In this document: positions 10,951-22,190 of the stretch, piece after piece
Layout: every line of letters starts with the position of its first letter
Numbering within the stretch: the first letter of the stretch is position 1
Assembly: GCA_963969595.1 (NCBI GenBank)
Contig: OZ018412.1
Location: 8,124,501 to 8,188,500, forward strand
DNA: 64,000 nt
Reading direction: 5' to 3'
Origin: Neckera pumila
Taxonomy: Eukaryota; Streptophyta; Bryopsida; Hypnales; Neckeraceae
Notes under the pieces: generated by a model
What the model was told of the DNA's origin: nothing
Databases searched by the model: none
The model's input: only the letters and a program-made list of their open reading frames with translations
Made by a program: the position numbers and the translations under genes

Positions 10951-13100
10951 CTACTTCCTATTCTTCTTTGCTGGTGAATAGCTCGTCCTGGCTAGTCCCT
11001 TCTGGGCCAGCGGCTTCTTTCCGGTCTGAAGCCTGGCAGCTTGTTGGGCCCGGAGTTCGGTCTTCTCTCTAGTTGCCTTGGCCTTCATTACTCGAGTGTC
11101 TGCCAATGCCAGGTCTGGATCAGAGTAAGGCTCAGACTCATGCTCCGACCCGGATTCTTCTTCCTCCTCATCCAATGTGTCATCTTCTTCTTCCTCCTCC
11201 GAAATCCGGGCCGCCTTCTTCTTGGCCGATGGAGGTTCTGAAGCCTTCCTCTTGTGCACCACCGGGACAGGTTTCACCGCCTTGCTTTGAGGTGTTGCTT
11301 CACCTCCAATTGCCTTCCAGATTACTCCCTTCCCGTGCGATCCTGATGACTGCTCGCGACCGGCTCCCAATTCGGTCTTGACAATGGACTGGATGAGACT
11401 AGTCATCCCTCCTTCTTCTCCAAACTGCACCTTCTTTCCTGGAGTCTTAGGAGAAGACTTAGAAAGTGAGAGGGTATTGAATTGTTTGGTCTTGGCGCTC
11501 TCCCCTGGGATTGACCCGCCTGGACCGGTTGCAGGTTCCGGTACCTGTAACTTCGCCGGATTTGGCGTAGTCACTCCCGTTATCTCCACCGTATCGGGTT
11601 CCGTTCGGTGACCTTGGTGATCTCCACCTCGATCTCCTCCAACTGGTTGGTCTTGGCCTCCTGGTGCTCCTCCAAAATAGATGGGTTAGGTAATATTTGA
11701 GGAGTCTTTCCTTCGATCTTGTCTTCCTTGGCTGGCTGCGAAGCTGGCTCGGTTTTCGGTTCCGGTCTCGGTACAGGTTCATCTTGTGGTCTGATTTCGC
11801 GCATTACTTCTCGCAACTGCTCTAGTGTAGACTCCATCTTCTTGTGGTAAGTTACCATTGTCAAAACCAACTTCGACGCCAACTACTTACTCTCCTCCAT
11901 CACTTGTTCGTTGAAGAGGTTGGCCTTATTCACCACTTCCCCCGGATGTTTGATGAAGTCCCGGATTCGAGATAGGGTATCTCGGGTCTGGGTGGAGAAT
12001 TTCTTCTCCCTCTCCACTTCCTCATCCTTCTTCCGCAGCTCCTGCCTCAGGGCTGCCAGTTGGCTGGCCTGCTTGGCTAGCTCCGCCTTTCCTTCTTGAC
12101 TCTCCTTTTCCCGAATAAGCCAGCTTATTCGAGTTAAGGCTTGGCTAGGGTGAGTGATCCCTACAGTGGTGCAGATGGTCTGCATTACTCTCCTTTCCTT
12201 CATGTACCGGTCCTTGAAGTCACTCAGCTCTCGTGAAATCCTCTCGAGGGGCTCATTTCTCCAGACTGGATCACTTTTCTTGGTCTGTTCCTCTTCCACT
12301 CGATCCTTTCCTCTTGTATCCTTTCCCTCATCGTCACCTTCCCTTTCTGACTCACTCAGATCATCCTTACCCTCTTCCTCTTCATCTTCCTCATCTGAGG
12401 ACTCGTCCTCCATTCTGGTCTCAGGTTCTAAGTCCGGAAGTTCAAATTGTACGAGTGTGGATGCTGCGTCATACTCTACCTCCTCATCCTTCGTCAATAC
12501 TCCCTCAAACTGATAAAGATGATAGAGAAAGGGGCAAATAGGGGATGGCTTAGCCTTCTTGGCTTTTGCCATCTTATCTACTTGATCCTGAATGATCACT
12601 CCCCAATCTACTGTCCGGTCCCCTGCTAACGCACCAAAGATGGTGTTGACTAAGGTCCGGGAAACTCGACTCGGCCTCTCTGGACTAAGGATGGTAAAGA
12701 TATACTGCAACAACCTCTTCTCTCTTGGGTCTATGTAGTCACTGACCTGGAATCCATCCTTGCGGCTAAGAGGGTTCCAAAACTTACCTTATGCGGATTG
12801 ATCTTTCTGGGACGTGAGTCCCTCACTTTCTTCACTGAAAAGGTAGACCTGCCTCCACATCGGCACTGTCCATTTTGCCGGCTGAGCTCAGATGGTCTTG
12901 TTGTGATGGCTCGCCAACTTGCCCAACAGTTCCCTCACCATGTCCTTGGTCTTGAAGCTCTATGGTTGGGTCAGGAATCCGGCGCACCCCATCTGCTCCA
13001 GGTCTGCCCGTAACTCCTCTTTTTCCCGCTCATCCTTTGGCAATGGAGGTGTCACAAATCATAAAGCAACCGCAGATCCTTCTCCTTGGGTTGAAGCCAT
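10951..13100 (-). pseudogene. unknown lineage-specific gene family, copy 1 (degenerate)
   Basis: It starts at an ATG at 13100. The frame aligns with the gene at 14160-16077 along most of its length: shared MGC(A/T)G, AKWT..MW..VYLF and GKF motifs, then a block ending in NTIFGAL with a following DWG. A long acidic Glu/Asp/Ser stretch, a coiled-coil-like Lys/Glu segment and a basic Ser/Pro-rich C terminus (SPAKKNRK) follow. In-frame stops lie at 13059 (TGA), 12960 (TAG), 12888 (TGA), 12789 (TAA) and 11883 (TAG), with a frame change near 11590. Some may be intronic: AG|GTAAGT occurs near 12787 and GAGAGTAAGT near 11890. The family is unknown to me by function. It resembles, from memory, predicted proteins abundant in Chara. 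A gag-like role is possible but unproven. Confidence 0.5.
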
Positions 13101-14159
13101 CATTAACCGTAGCTGGATGTTGCCGGTCTAAAATTTACAACCCAGAATAGGAGTATGCCTCTCTCTCTCTCTGAGCTGCGCAAACTTTACCACAAAACCT
13201 CTTTGCTTGCAGATCCTCCCTTTGCACTAAAGCTCTCCACAAACTCTCTCTCTCTGTACTTGTGCTCTCCTGTGTTGATACTAACTGGAGACCGGAAACA
13301 TGAAGCGTATACTCTCTCCAAGTTTACAATATAGGCAGGGAAACTTGGATGGCTAATATCCGAATAGCTGATCCATTAAGAAGGCCAACCGCATTCCTTC
13401 CTAATGATTCCCTTAATTTAGGGTTTGCCCGTTAACCGAGCCCGTTAATTATTACCGTTTGCTCATGATTAGAACGCCCCCCTAGGGTTAGGTAGGTCAC
13501 CGTTGGGGTTTCAGTTCCCGATTCCGATTTCTTGATCCTGTATAGGCTAATCCGGATTCCGGTTCGGATTTTCCGGTACTGATGATTAGCTGTTATATCT
13601 ATTCCTGATCAGCCAACTTCCGGTTTCCAGTCCTAATCACTAAACGGTCTATAATTACTTTACAAAACAAAAAAAATTACTGCAAAGAGGAATATTATCC
13701 TTCTATCTATAATTATATTTACTAAGATAGGGATTCCAGGTACCCACACAAGATCCGGATTCCTCTTCACCCGTCTTCCCTCACACTCTAGTATAATCAC
13801 AAGCATTCAGACCAACACTTGAACACAAAGATGAAAATCCGAAAGCTCATTCAGCACTTAGATTAAAAGAAAAGAATGGAATACAAATGAAAATCTGCTA
13901 GGAGGGAATCCCCACACAACAAGCTTGCCAGCCCTTAAAAACCCATAAAAAGCCAACACCTAAAAGCCAAAAAGCACCTTGGAAATCCGGGTAGCCAATT
14001 AGAGAACCACTCGAAATACCTGGAAAGTCCACTACTGGCTCATTCTAAAAATAAATCCGGAACCAGGGTCCCAAGCGCGAAAAACCCATTCCGGAACTAG
14101 AGTTCAAATCCTAATAAAAAATCAAAACATCCTAACTAGCTACTTCTTCCGCGGCTTCT
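13101..14159. other. spacer between two related degenerate genes
   Basis: No gene seen. It includes CT-rich microsatellite-like stretches near 13158-13175 and 13245-13256, and CCGG-rich sequence like its flanks. It may hold the promoter of copy 1 and the 3' end of copy 2. Confidence 0.4.
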
Positions 14160-16077
14160 TCAACTGCTGCTGCCTTGTGTCGCTCCTGTCGTCTTCGTCG
14201 GGGTGTTCCGGACACTTGCCTGGGTCTGAATTGGGCGTCGGATCAGTAGAGTTGCTGTTACTTCGGTTTCCTCATCATCGGACTGGAGGAACTCCCTATC
14301 CAACTCCATCTCAATGGATTGCGCCAATGAAGCTCCAACTGGATCCTCGTCATTGCCTTCCTCCTCTTCCTCGGATGCTCCCTCCATGTGGGTGAAACCT
14401 TCCGGATGTGTCCAGGCCGGATTCTCAATCACAGGCATTCAGTTTGTCAAATCCGTCCAAACCGGAGAGGCTGTGACTTTGGATCCTACGGTCCCCTCTG
14501 GTACCCTTGCCGTGCGCGTGGGGAACATGACAAGGACCGTCTGCACCGGAGTTTTTTGAACAACCGGAGCATCTAGACCCTTCTTGGTAACCTCCGCGGT
14601 TAACCTCTCCCTTCTTCGTGACGGCCCTGCCTGACTTGCAACTTGAGCCGTAACGTCCTTCAGCAAGGCTTAAAGACCTTGCTCCGATATGGGAGTCCTT
14701 TTGGTGGGGATCGGTTTGGCCGGAGTCCTCCACAACTGCGCACTCTGAACTTCCGAAAATTTGGTGAAGTCCATGACTGCCAGATCGAGAAACCCCAACA
14801 GCTTCCTCATCTTTGCCAACATGTTCTCCATCTTGATCTCATAATCCATGCACCAGGATCTTGAGGATCATGCTTCTAGTCACTACGCCCTCTTAAACTA
14901 ACTTATCGTTGAAGAGCCGGGCGCGTGTGATTTGATCTGCGGGTTGTTCCACCAACTCCATCAGTGTCCTCATTACATGCAGCGCATCCGACTCTCTCTT
15001 GGATGCGAACTTCAAGGCTTCCTCCGCAACACCCAAATTGGTCTTGAGTTAGATCTTCTCCTCCTCCAGTTTCCGAATCTGCTCCTCCTTCCTATTGAGC
15101 AGGGTCAAATCCGGACGCTTTCTAATTTCACCCAAAATCTCGTCCGGCTCCACCTTCAATTTGTCCGATACCACGCATACAAAATCAGCCAAGTCCTCGT
15201 ACCGTTTTTGGGCCTCCTGGAACCACTCTACTTCGGAATCAAACAACTCATTTCTCCCTAGATCTGAGAAGGTTTGGCCCGGTTCCTCCGTTTTCGGAAC
15301 TTGCTGTTTCCCTCTTGAGTTTGGGTCGGTTGACTTCCGCCACGAACTTTCCACCCTCTTCGTCCTTGGCGGCGTCACTTTCGGAACTGCTTCCTCGGCT
15401 TGCTTCTCCGGATCCGGAGACAAGCCGTACTTCAGTGTCTCCTTGTCAACCTTGTAGTCCTTGGTTTCTTGCTCACTCACGATCCCGTTGTGGTAGTAAA
15501 GGTAGAAGAAGTAGGTGCTGATCGGGTTGGACTTGGCCCTTTGCACGCCGTCCGCCAGTTTTTGCACCATGGCCTTCAATATTCTCCCCCAGTGTATTGG
15601 CCTGTCCTCCATTGCTTCGAAAATTGTGTTGCCCAACGTGCTGGTGAGCCGGGTCGGCTTCTCCGGATACAAGATTGGAACCAAGAATTCTAGCACCTAC
15701 CTCTGCCTCAGGTCAATGCAATCGTGGATTGCAAAACCTTCCTTCGGATGGGGTAGATTACGGAACTTTCCTTGAACGTAATTGTCATTCCTCAAGGCAT
15801 AACCGGAACTCGCCTTCCGGAATAAGTAGACTTCCATCCACATCTCCTTGGTCCACTTTGCCGACTTCCCTCGCTCTGTCAACTCGAACTGATTCGGAGT
15901 TCCAGTCACGACTTCGTGGATCATTGCCTTGTCCTTCAGATTCCACGGCTTGCACAGCAACCCCGTGCATCCCATGCTGTCCAGATCGCCTTCCAAAAGC
16001 ATTCGCGCCTTCAGATCTGCAGGTATGACCGAATTGAGCCACTTGGCCGTAACTGCCGGTCTGTGAGATTCCTCCAT
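14160..16077 (-). pseudogene. unknown lineage-specific gene family, copy 2 (degenerate)
   Basis: The start is taken at the ATG at 16077 (MEESHRPAV), because the longer frame begins at a TTG. The N-terminal 125 residues hold DSMGCTG, KPWNLKDKAMIHE, AKWTKEMWMEVYLF and GKFRNLPHPKEGF, matching copy 1. Next come a conserved block with NTIFEAMEDRPIHWG, a Lys/Glu-rich coiled-coil-like region and an acidic C-terminal segment (EEEEEGNDEDP). The frame is broken by TAG at 15697, TAA at 15049, a TAA near 14668 and TGA at 14439, with a frame change near 14850-14900. The two copies lie head to tail about 1 kb apart, which suggests tandem duplication or serial insertion. Function is unknown. Confidence 0.5.
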
Positions 16078-16710
16078 CCACGCCAACAGAATCCTACTAA
16101 TCCGGTGCAATCGGCACCCTCCTCTCCTTCTCTCCCTATCCGATCCTAACTCACCATTCTTTCACTCAACTAACGCGCGCTCCAAACCTGCAAGAACACA
16201 CACCTCCTTGAGCGGAAGAAAGAGAGAGAAGAAATGGAGAAGAATGGGCTTAAGTAGCCAGCCAGCAACCAACACCCGTTGGGACGGCCCATAAATGCAC
16301 TGCCTTTCGCAAACGGAACCCTAATTCCTAGGCTAGAAGCTAGGTCGTAGGTTTCCAGAATCCGGATTACCTTTTGGATTACGGATCTCGTTAAAATCCG
16401 TTCCTTACCCATTTTAGAGTTTTTGCTAGGCCGGAATTTTTCCAATTTCCTGATTTGGCTAACTATTCCGAGTTACTACTTTAGTAATTGAAAATTTTGA
16501 AAAACCTCACTAATCTAGTCCTAAACTAATCCGAAATTCCGGAATTTGACATTTTGTACTCCCACAGTGCTTTAGGTTGTTTTGTGAGCAACTGCACTGG
16601 CTTGTAATGAACTAGCTTCCTTGGTTTATCAGAAGTCCTAGAAGTTGATCTTCAATGGACGTTGCTTGTACAGGTATGGTGTCTTCACTGTTGATGTGTA
16701 CTTTGGAGAG
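16078..16710. other. 5' flank of copy 2 and target region of the giant hAT insertion
   Basis: No gene called. Read on the minus strand together with 36346-36674, the sequence just left of the insertion would extend an open frame on the other side of the element by about nine codons. This supports reading the two flanks as one original locus. Confidence 0.4.
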
Positions 16711-16718
16711 GCTCTACA
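16711..16718. repeat. left 8-bp target-site duplication of giant hAT element 1
   Basis: GCTCTACA, repeated exactly at 36338-36345 immediately outside the other terminus. Confidence 0.95.
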
Positions 16719-16730
16719 CAGGGTTGCACA

Positions 16731-17067
16731 GACATCTGGACGTTCGGACGTTCGGACGGACGTCCAACGTCCACGTCCGCTCGTTTCTTAGCGTCCGGGG
16801 ACATAGAAAAAGGACTGTCGTTTGGACGCCGCCATCCAGCGGACGGGCGGACGGGCGGACGGGGGGGGGGGGGCGGACGGGCGTGGCCGACGGGCGGGCG
16901 GACGGGGAGGCCGACGGGCGGACGGGCGTGGCCGATGGGCGGACGGGGGCGGCGCCGACGGGCGGACGAGCGGGGCCAACGGGCCGACGGGCGGACGGGG
17001 CGCACGGGGCGCACGGGGCGGACGGGGCGCACGAGGCGGACGGGGCGGACGGGGCGGGTAGGCGGAT
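16731..17067. promoter_or_regulatory. left subterminal CGGACGG repeat tract (putative transposase-binding region)
   Basis: Dozens of variants of CGGACGG, including a run of G near 16861-16873. The same tract occurs in the other copies of this arm (about 7070-7180 and 62160-62375) with different repeat numbers. In the hAT family, transposase binds short subterminal repeats (AAACGG in maize Ac). Equating these repeats with such sites is inference. Confidence 0.6.
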
Positions 17068-19042
17068 GGGCGGAAGCCTAGCGGGAAAAAACAACTAAAA
17101 AAATAAAAGTTTCGTGTATGGTACTTCGTTGTTTTTCTTAAATGCAATGGTTGTTCCCATTTGTTCCAGTGGAAAATAAAAAATTATATCTGTGTTGTTT
17201 CCATTTTCATTTTAAATTGAATACCCTCAAGGATAATCGAATTTTACTACATCTATGCATTTCTAAACGTCTAAAGTCTTGAAGTGCTTCTTTTGCCATC
17301 CAGTGAACTAATTTATAATATCCTTTAATCTTTGAACGACGCGGCGGCCATTTTCTAGCCAATGAATGACAAAGAATCAAACTCTATAGGACAGAAGTGC
17401 AACTATTCATCCTCAATATTTGTTGTGAAAAAGGAAGATTTTATATAGTAGCTTCACTTCCAATAGATACTTTTGAAATTTTAATGTAGGTGAATGTGCA
17501 CAATAATGGAAAAAGATGATTCAATGGCAATCCTAGGTCAATCCTTCATCTTTTAAAGGTTAACCCATAAAGGACCAACATGCGTTTTTTGGCTGTGTAG
17601 AAATTCTGGTTAGGTACGTGTGACTAGAGATTTTCATATTTCTGGCTAAAATTTTAATAGAAGTTGAGCGCAAGGAATATCTTTCATATGCAACAAATTT
17701 CATGACATTTGGAAATGTGAGTTAAAAGTTCTGGCCTAATATGTTACTTTTTATCGTAACTAGGAGTTCGGGAATTGGGGCTTCGGGCAGATCAGAAGAA
17801 ATCACTTTTTTCAAAAATAAAAATTTGAGATTGGTTTCCTCGAGTTACTTATTAGTAGAAAGGTTGGAATCATTCCATTTACACCAATGAGTCAAAAGTT
17901 ATTAGTTATGAGGCTTTTCTGTTTGCAAGTAGTGATGGATTCTCTACTCTAAAATAAATTGTGAAGTCCTATATCTTACTCAATTTCTAATATTTTTTGA
18001 AAAGAATAAAAGCATAGGATGTATGTTGTTTATTACAACATTTCCACCATTGGGATTGGCATTTTTTAATTTCATAATTAAATTCTTAAGAATTTTGTAT
18101 TTGAATCATTCTCTACTGGACTATTGCTGTCTACATATTATTTTTTTCCTGTATTTTGTACTATTTCAAAAGATGTGAAAATTTTCAAGCATGTAACCAA
18201 CTTGCATTCAATAATGAATCCAAAGAGTTACCACCATTTTGGTCATTTTCCATACAAAAGTGAGCCTATGAAGTTTAGCTACCCGTTTTTTCGTCAAAGA
18301 AAAAGAGGGAGGTTAGTCAATTCAAATGTTTACATCTTGCAATCTACATGGCAGAAATTTCACAAATTTTTCCTACATCTTTTCAAACAAGTGTACTACA
18401 AGATCCTACGGTTACATATGTCAAAAAAAGGTTTTTTCTAAGATTTGGTATTTGTTCTAGAAAATGGCAGTTTTTCAGCATTTTCAATAAAAACATAGTC
18501 ATGGAATTTAGGGGGGAATTTCATAGTAATACTTTCATTCACAATTGGACACATATCACATATGACGTGTCCTTTGGTAATTTACCCTTTTTTTTATTTT
18601 TTATACAAGTCACAATAATCACTAAACATTTTGTATTTTCCATAGTTCTATTTGCATTTTCTTATTCATTATTCAACATCTTTGAGCACATATGCCAATT
18701 GCCAAATTAAATAAATTAAAACAAGAACTTGTAATTTGAGCAACCATCAATGAAAATAAAGTACATCCTTGTATTCTCCACATTTGGAGAATTCTTTCCA
18801 AATGTAGAATGGCAAACAACATTTATCCTTCATAATGCTCCAAAATTGTTTCATCATTTTCAATTGAAATTGGTGGACTAATTGCAAATGCACATGAAAT
18901 TGGAATTACGTAGACATTTAGTAGTCTTAAAATTGGTTCACAAAAGTCTACATATACTATGCACCTATATAATCCGCGCACGTACTACTATGTGCATTTG
19001 CCTTCATAGAAAACTCCTATATATATATAATATCAAAAAAGT
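17068..19042. other. non-coding left arm of element 1
   Basis: AT-rich sequence, nearly identical to 62380-64000 and, up to 17704, to copy 1 (7185-7811). A GGTTAACCCATAAAGGACC segment near 17558 resembles the end of the TTAA-type MITEs found elsewhere in the window and is present in all three copies. A 105-codon frame at 18124-18441 recurs in the copy at 63437 only because the DNA itself is nearly identical. Confidence 0.6.
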
Positions 19043-20542
19043 TCAATATAACCCGCGGAAGTGTTCATCCGGTATAGGCCAATTATACTTAGAAGTAAGT
19101 CGTGAAATCACTTGGGCCAAACTACTATGATCTTTTAAACGTTCTGGACCATTTGGACCGTGCACGCAAAGTCGCTTCAAATATTCATGAAACACTCGGC
19201 CCAAGTCAATGTGGTCATATTGCACATGTGCACCGCTTCTGCTTCCTTGCAATTTGTGGTAAGCCTCTGACATGCATTGCCCGTTTATCTTCATAGCCAG
19301 TTGACCAACGGCAAACTCCTCGGATACTTTATCAAGGCTCGGTACATTCTCCACATCTGCACCTTCTTTATGCACATATATAATCGTTGGATCCACCCAC
19401 CACCTTCCTCTCATGAGTTTGTCTCGTTGCACTGTGGATGTGAATGTATACAGTGTCTTCATAGAAGCTGCCGTAGTCGTAGTCGTGCCCCAATCGCACA
19501 CTCCAATGTAAACCTGTGATTCATTTTCAGGAAAATGAAATAGGATATTATCCGGAGAAAGGTCGTTGTGGAGATGTCCAGCACCATGCACTGCATTCAT
19601 GATATGTAGCAATGCCCAAGCTAGCTCCGTTCGTTTTGTTCTCCAGCGCTTGAGATGGTGAGCAGCAATGACTTCTTCTTGTGTAACCTTGGGGTCATAT
19701 GCAATTCGAACGTATATGTTGTCTGGATAATCATTATCCATTTTCAACATTTCACGCAAGTTACCGCCATTCCACCAGTACGTGTAGCCTTCGTTCTTTC
19801 TCGCGTGGACAGCCAAAAAACGTATCACTCCGTTGTGTGGAATACGCATAGCCATTGACTCGTTGTTGTGTTCCAACTTCGCAAATTCAGGTCTTTTACC
19901 TTCTTGAAGAGACGTTTTCGCTGCAAACTCCCAAAACGGTTCAATTTCAGCGCATCCTTTGATTCGCACCTTCCGGATGGTTGCATAGCCACCACGCATA
20001 CTTTTGTTATCTACAACAATCACCCTCGCTGTTTCCGGAAGCGCAATTAAATGGCGACGCATCTTCTGTATTTGTGCAACTCCATTCACGCTATTCCACC
20101 AACCCACAGATCCCTCTCTGCCCCGCTTCTTAGCATATGGTCTACACCTCATTATGAACATGTCTGCTCTTATAACAACCTCGTCAAATGCCTCATCATT
20201 TGCACGATGCACCTTTCCAAATTTCTTTATCACCACGTTTGCATTCCATAGTGCATCGTGAACTCGATCATTCAACCAATCTTGAAAGTCACGCCTATCT
20301 AGTTCATGATACCACTCCGGCTTGTTCAAAGCTTCCAACATCCTGTCCTTCATGTCCGCTTTGAATTTGTCAACGCACTCCTCTCCATATCGAACATATT
20401 TTGAATCCAAAGACATTGTAGTCTTCGACTCATAAAACGCGGCAATGCATTCCACCAAGTAACTCTTGCAACTCTCCGAAGGATAGTCTTTAGTGGATTT
20501 TGGAATGGGTACAACCTTTTTTCCCTTCTTCGCTCGCGGCAT
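19043..20542 (-). CDS. protein kinase-like cargo protein of giant hAT element 1
   Basis: Intact 499-residue frame. I take the start at the ATG at 20542 (MPRAKKGKK), because the upstream 35 in-frame codons look like leader. An N-terminal region of about 180 residues (with IAAFYES near residue 33) is followed by a kinase fold. It shows a glycine-rich-loop-like GGYATIRKV (residues 184-192), a Lys in EFAAKT (about 209), the catalytic loop HNDLSPDN (325-332, matching HRDxxxxN with Asn for Arg) and DWG (350-352) in place of DFG. All residues needed for phosphotransfer appear to be present. Substrate is unknown. A CGGACGG tract starts about 150 bp upstream. It is intact while neighbouring genes carry stops, so it may be younger or selected. 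It could be a captured host kinase or long-standing cargo. Confidence 0.75.
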   Translation of the reverse strand: MPRAKKGKKVVPIPKSTKDYPSESCKSYLVECIAAFYESKTTMSLDSKYVRYGEECVDKFKADMKDRMLEALNKPEWYHELDRRDFQDWLNDRVHDALWNANVVIKKFGKVHRANDEAFDEVVIRADMFIMRCRPYAKKRGREGSVGWWNSVNGVAQIQKMRRHLIALPETARVIVVDNKSMRGGYATIRKVRIKGCAEIEPFWEFAAKTSLQEGKRPEFAKLEHNNESMAMRIPHNGVIRFLAVHARKNEGYTYWWNGGNLREMLKMDNDYPDNIYVRIAYDPKVTQEEVIAAHHLKRWRTKRTELAWALLHIMNAVHGAGHLHNDLSPDNILFHFPENESQVYIGVCDWGTTTTTAASMKTLYTFTSTVQRDKLMRGRWWVDPTIIYVHKEGADVENVPSLDKVSEEFAVGQLAMKINGQCMSEAYHKLQGSRSGAHVQYDHIDLGRVFHEYLKRLCVHGPNGPERLKDHSSLAQVISRLTSKYNWPIPDEHFRGLY

Positions 20543-20689
20543 CTTGAACACCAATGAATTTCCTGCAAAAAAACACAAAAAACCCCCCCCCAAAAGTTCA
20601 CTCTTATTTTCCCAAAAAGAGGAGGCAATGGAAGGGCGAACCACCAAGCTCTCCGCTCACTCTTGCACCCAAGGGAGCAAGGGGGAAAA

Positions 20690-21055
20690 TAAAAGTGACT
20701 TTGCGGACGGCCCGTCCGCCCTTTTATGCGGGGCGGACGGGCGTGCCGTCCGACTGTCGAGGACCGTCCGATCGGGCGGACGGCAAGTCCATCCGCCTCG
20801 TCGGGACCGTCCGATGGAGCGGACGAGCGGTCGAGCCCCAGATCGGACGGACAGGAGGACGCCACTTCGGATCGTCCGATCGAGCGGTCGGTCGGCCGTG
20901 CCCCAGATCGGACGGTCCTGACCAGGCGGACGGCAACGCCAACGACGGTCAGTCCGACCGTCCGTCCGGCCGCTGTTCCGGCCGCGCCTCCGACCGTCCG
21001 CTGCTCCGTCCGCTGGCTGTTGGTTTGTCCCGCTGGTCCGCTGGTCCGCGATTTT
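20690..21055. promoter_or_regulatory. CGGACGG-type tract upstream of the kinase-like gene
   Basis: GC-rich, with repeated CGGACGG and CCGTCCG in both orientations. It lies about 150 bp 5' of the start at 20542, inside otherwise AT-rich DNA. It is the same motif class as in the element's termini. Confidence 0.55.
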
Positions 21056-21059
21056 TGCA

Positions 21060-21600
21060 ATACAAATTAAAATGGGATTGAATTCGGATTGCATTTCAAT
21101 TTGGATTCTAAAATTCGAATGAAATTTTCAAATTCAGTTGGAAATGATTTGAGTTGTATTGAAGTGAACTGGACTAAAGTGGACTGAAATTCAGACTGCT
21201 GATGAGTTCCGAATTGGAATTGAAATGAAATTTCAAATTCAATTGGAATTGATTTGAATTGAATTGAATTGAATATTTGAATTGCATTGGAATTGTATAT
21301 GAATATTCACTTTTGAATTGGAATTGGAATGAAATTCCAAATTCAATTGAAATCAATTCCAATTGAATTGAATTGAATTGAATTGCATTTGAAATTGGAT
21401 TACGTATGCATTACTATGCAATTGGAATTGGAATTGGAATGATATTTCAAATTCAATTGGAATTGATTTCATTTGAAGTGAAGTGAATCAAATTGAATTC
21501 AGATTAAAATGGAATTGAAATCAATTGGAATTAGAGCTCCATTCAATTGGAATTGGAATTGGAAATTCATTTGAATTTAGAACTGAATTGACTTTGTTCG
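21060..21600. repeat. low-complexity GGAATTGAATTG tract
   Basis: Degenerate 5-6-bp repetition of GAATT/GGAATT. The reverse-complement type fills 25060-26980 on the other side of the Pro/Gly/His-rich gene. Confidence 0.8.
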
Positions 21601-21612
21601 TCCATTACTCCA

Positions 21613-22190
21613 TTAACCCCTAAAAGCCCAAGGCTTTTCTTATAAAAAAATGAAATGCGAATGTCTTATACAATAGAAGTTCTAAATTTTTTTGAAGTTT
21701 GCATCAAGGAAAATAATATGAAGTATAAAAAGTAGAAAGCATCCGCACGGTCAAAATTATAAAATTAGTTTTTGATTTTTTTAAAATGAATTTTAAAGAT
21801 ATAACTTCAAGAATTCATCAAAAATACTATTTTTATTTTTAGCATTTGGATTTTTTTCTTTTTGGTCAAAATTGTGCTTTCAATTGATTGGTGAAGAAAT
21901 GCAATAATGCATGAGATCTAATAATGAGAACACCAACAATTTCTCCAAATAGTAAGTTTTTCAACACTAGGCATATCTACATACTTTGTGCTATTTCTCT
22001 TATAGTTTTTGTTTGACCGTAGCGATCTGAGTTTTGAATATAAATATTGATAGATAACCCAATCTTTTGAGGAAAAAGAAAAAAAAATTGAAAAAATTGA
22101 AAAATCCTGGCCGAATATTTTGCCCAGAATCAACCAATCGGGCAGCAACCACTGAACCATACAATGGTCGCTTGAAGGCTTAGGGGTTAA
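21613..22190. mobile_element. TTAA-flanked MITE, family A (copy 1)
   Basis: Bounded by TTAACCCCTAA (21613-21623) and TTAGGGGTTAA (22180-22190). A TTAA target and CCC-starting ends are the pattern of piggyBac-type elements. The interior is the reverse complement of 39171-39742. Non-coding, 578 bp including the TTAA sites. Confidence 0.75.

Noticed and set aside
9537..16600. LTR retrotransposon around the two unknown genes
   Set aside because: I found no long terminal repeats, primer-binding site, reverse transcriptase or integrase motifs.
18124..18441. 105-codon frame identical to one at 63437-63754
   Set aside because: The surrounding DNA is equally conserved because both are recent copies of the same arm; composition is not protein-like.
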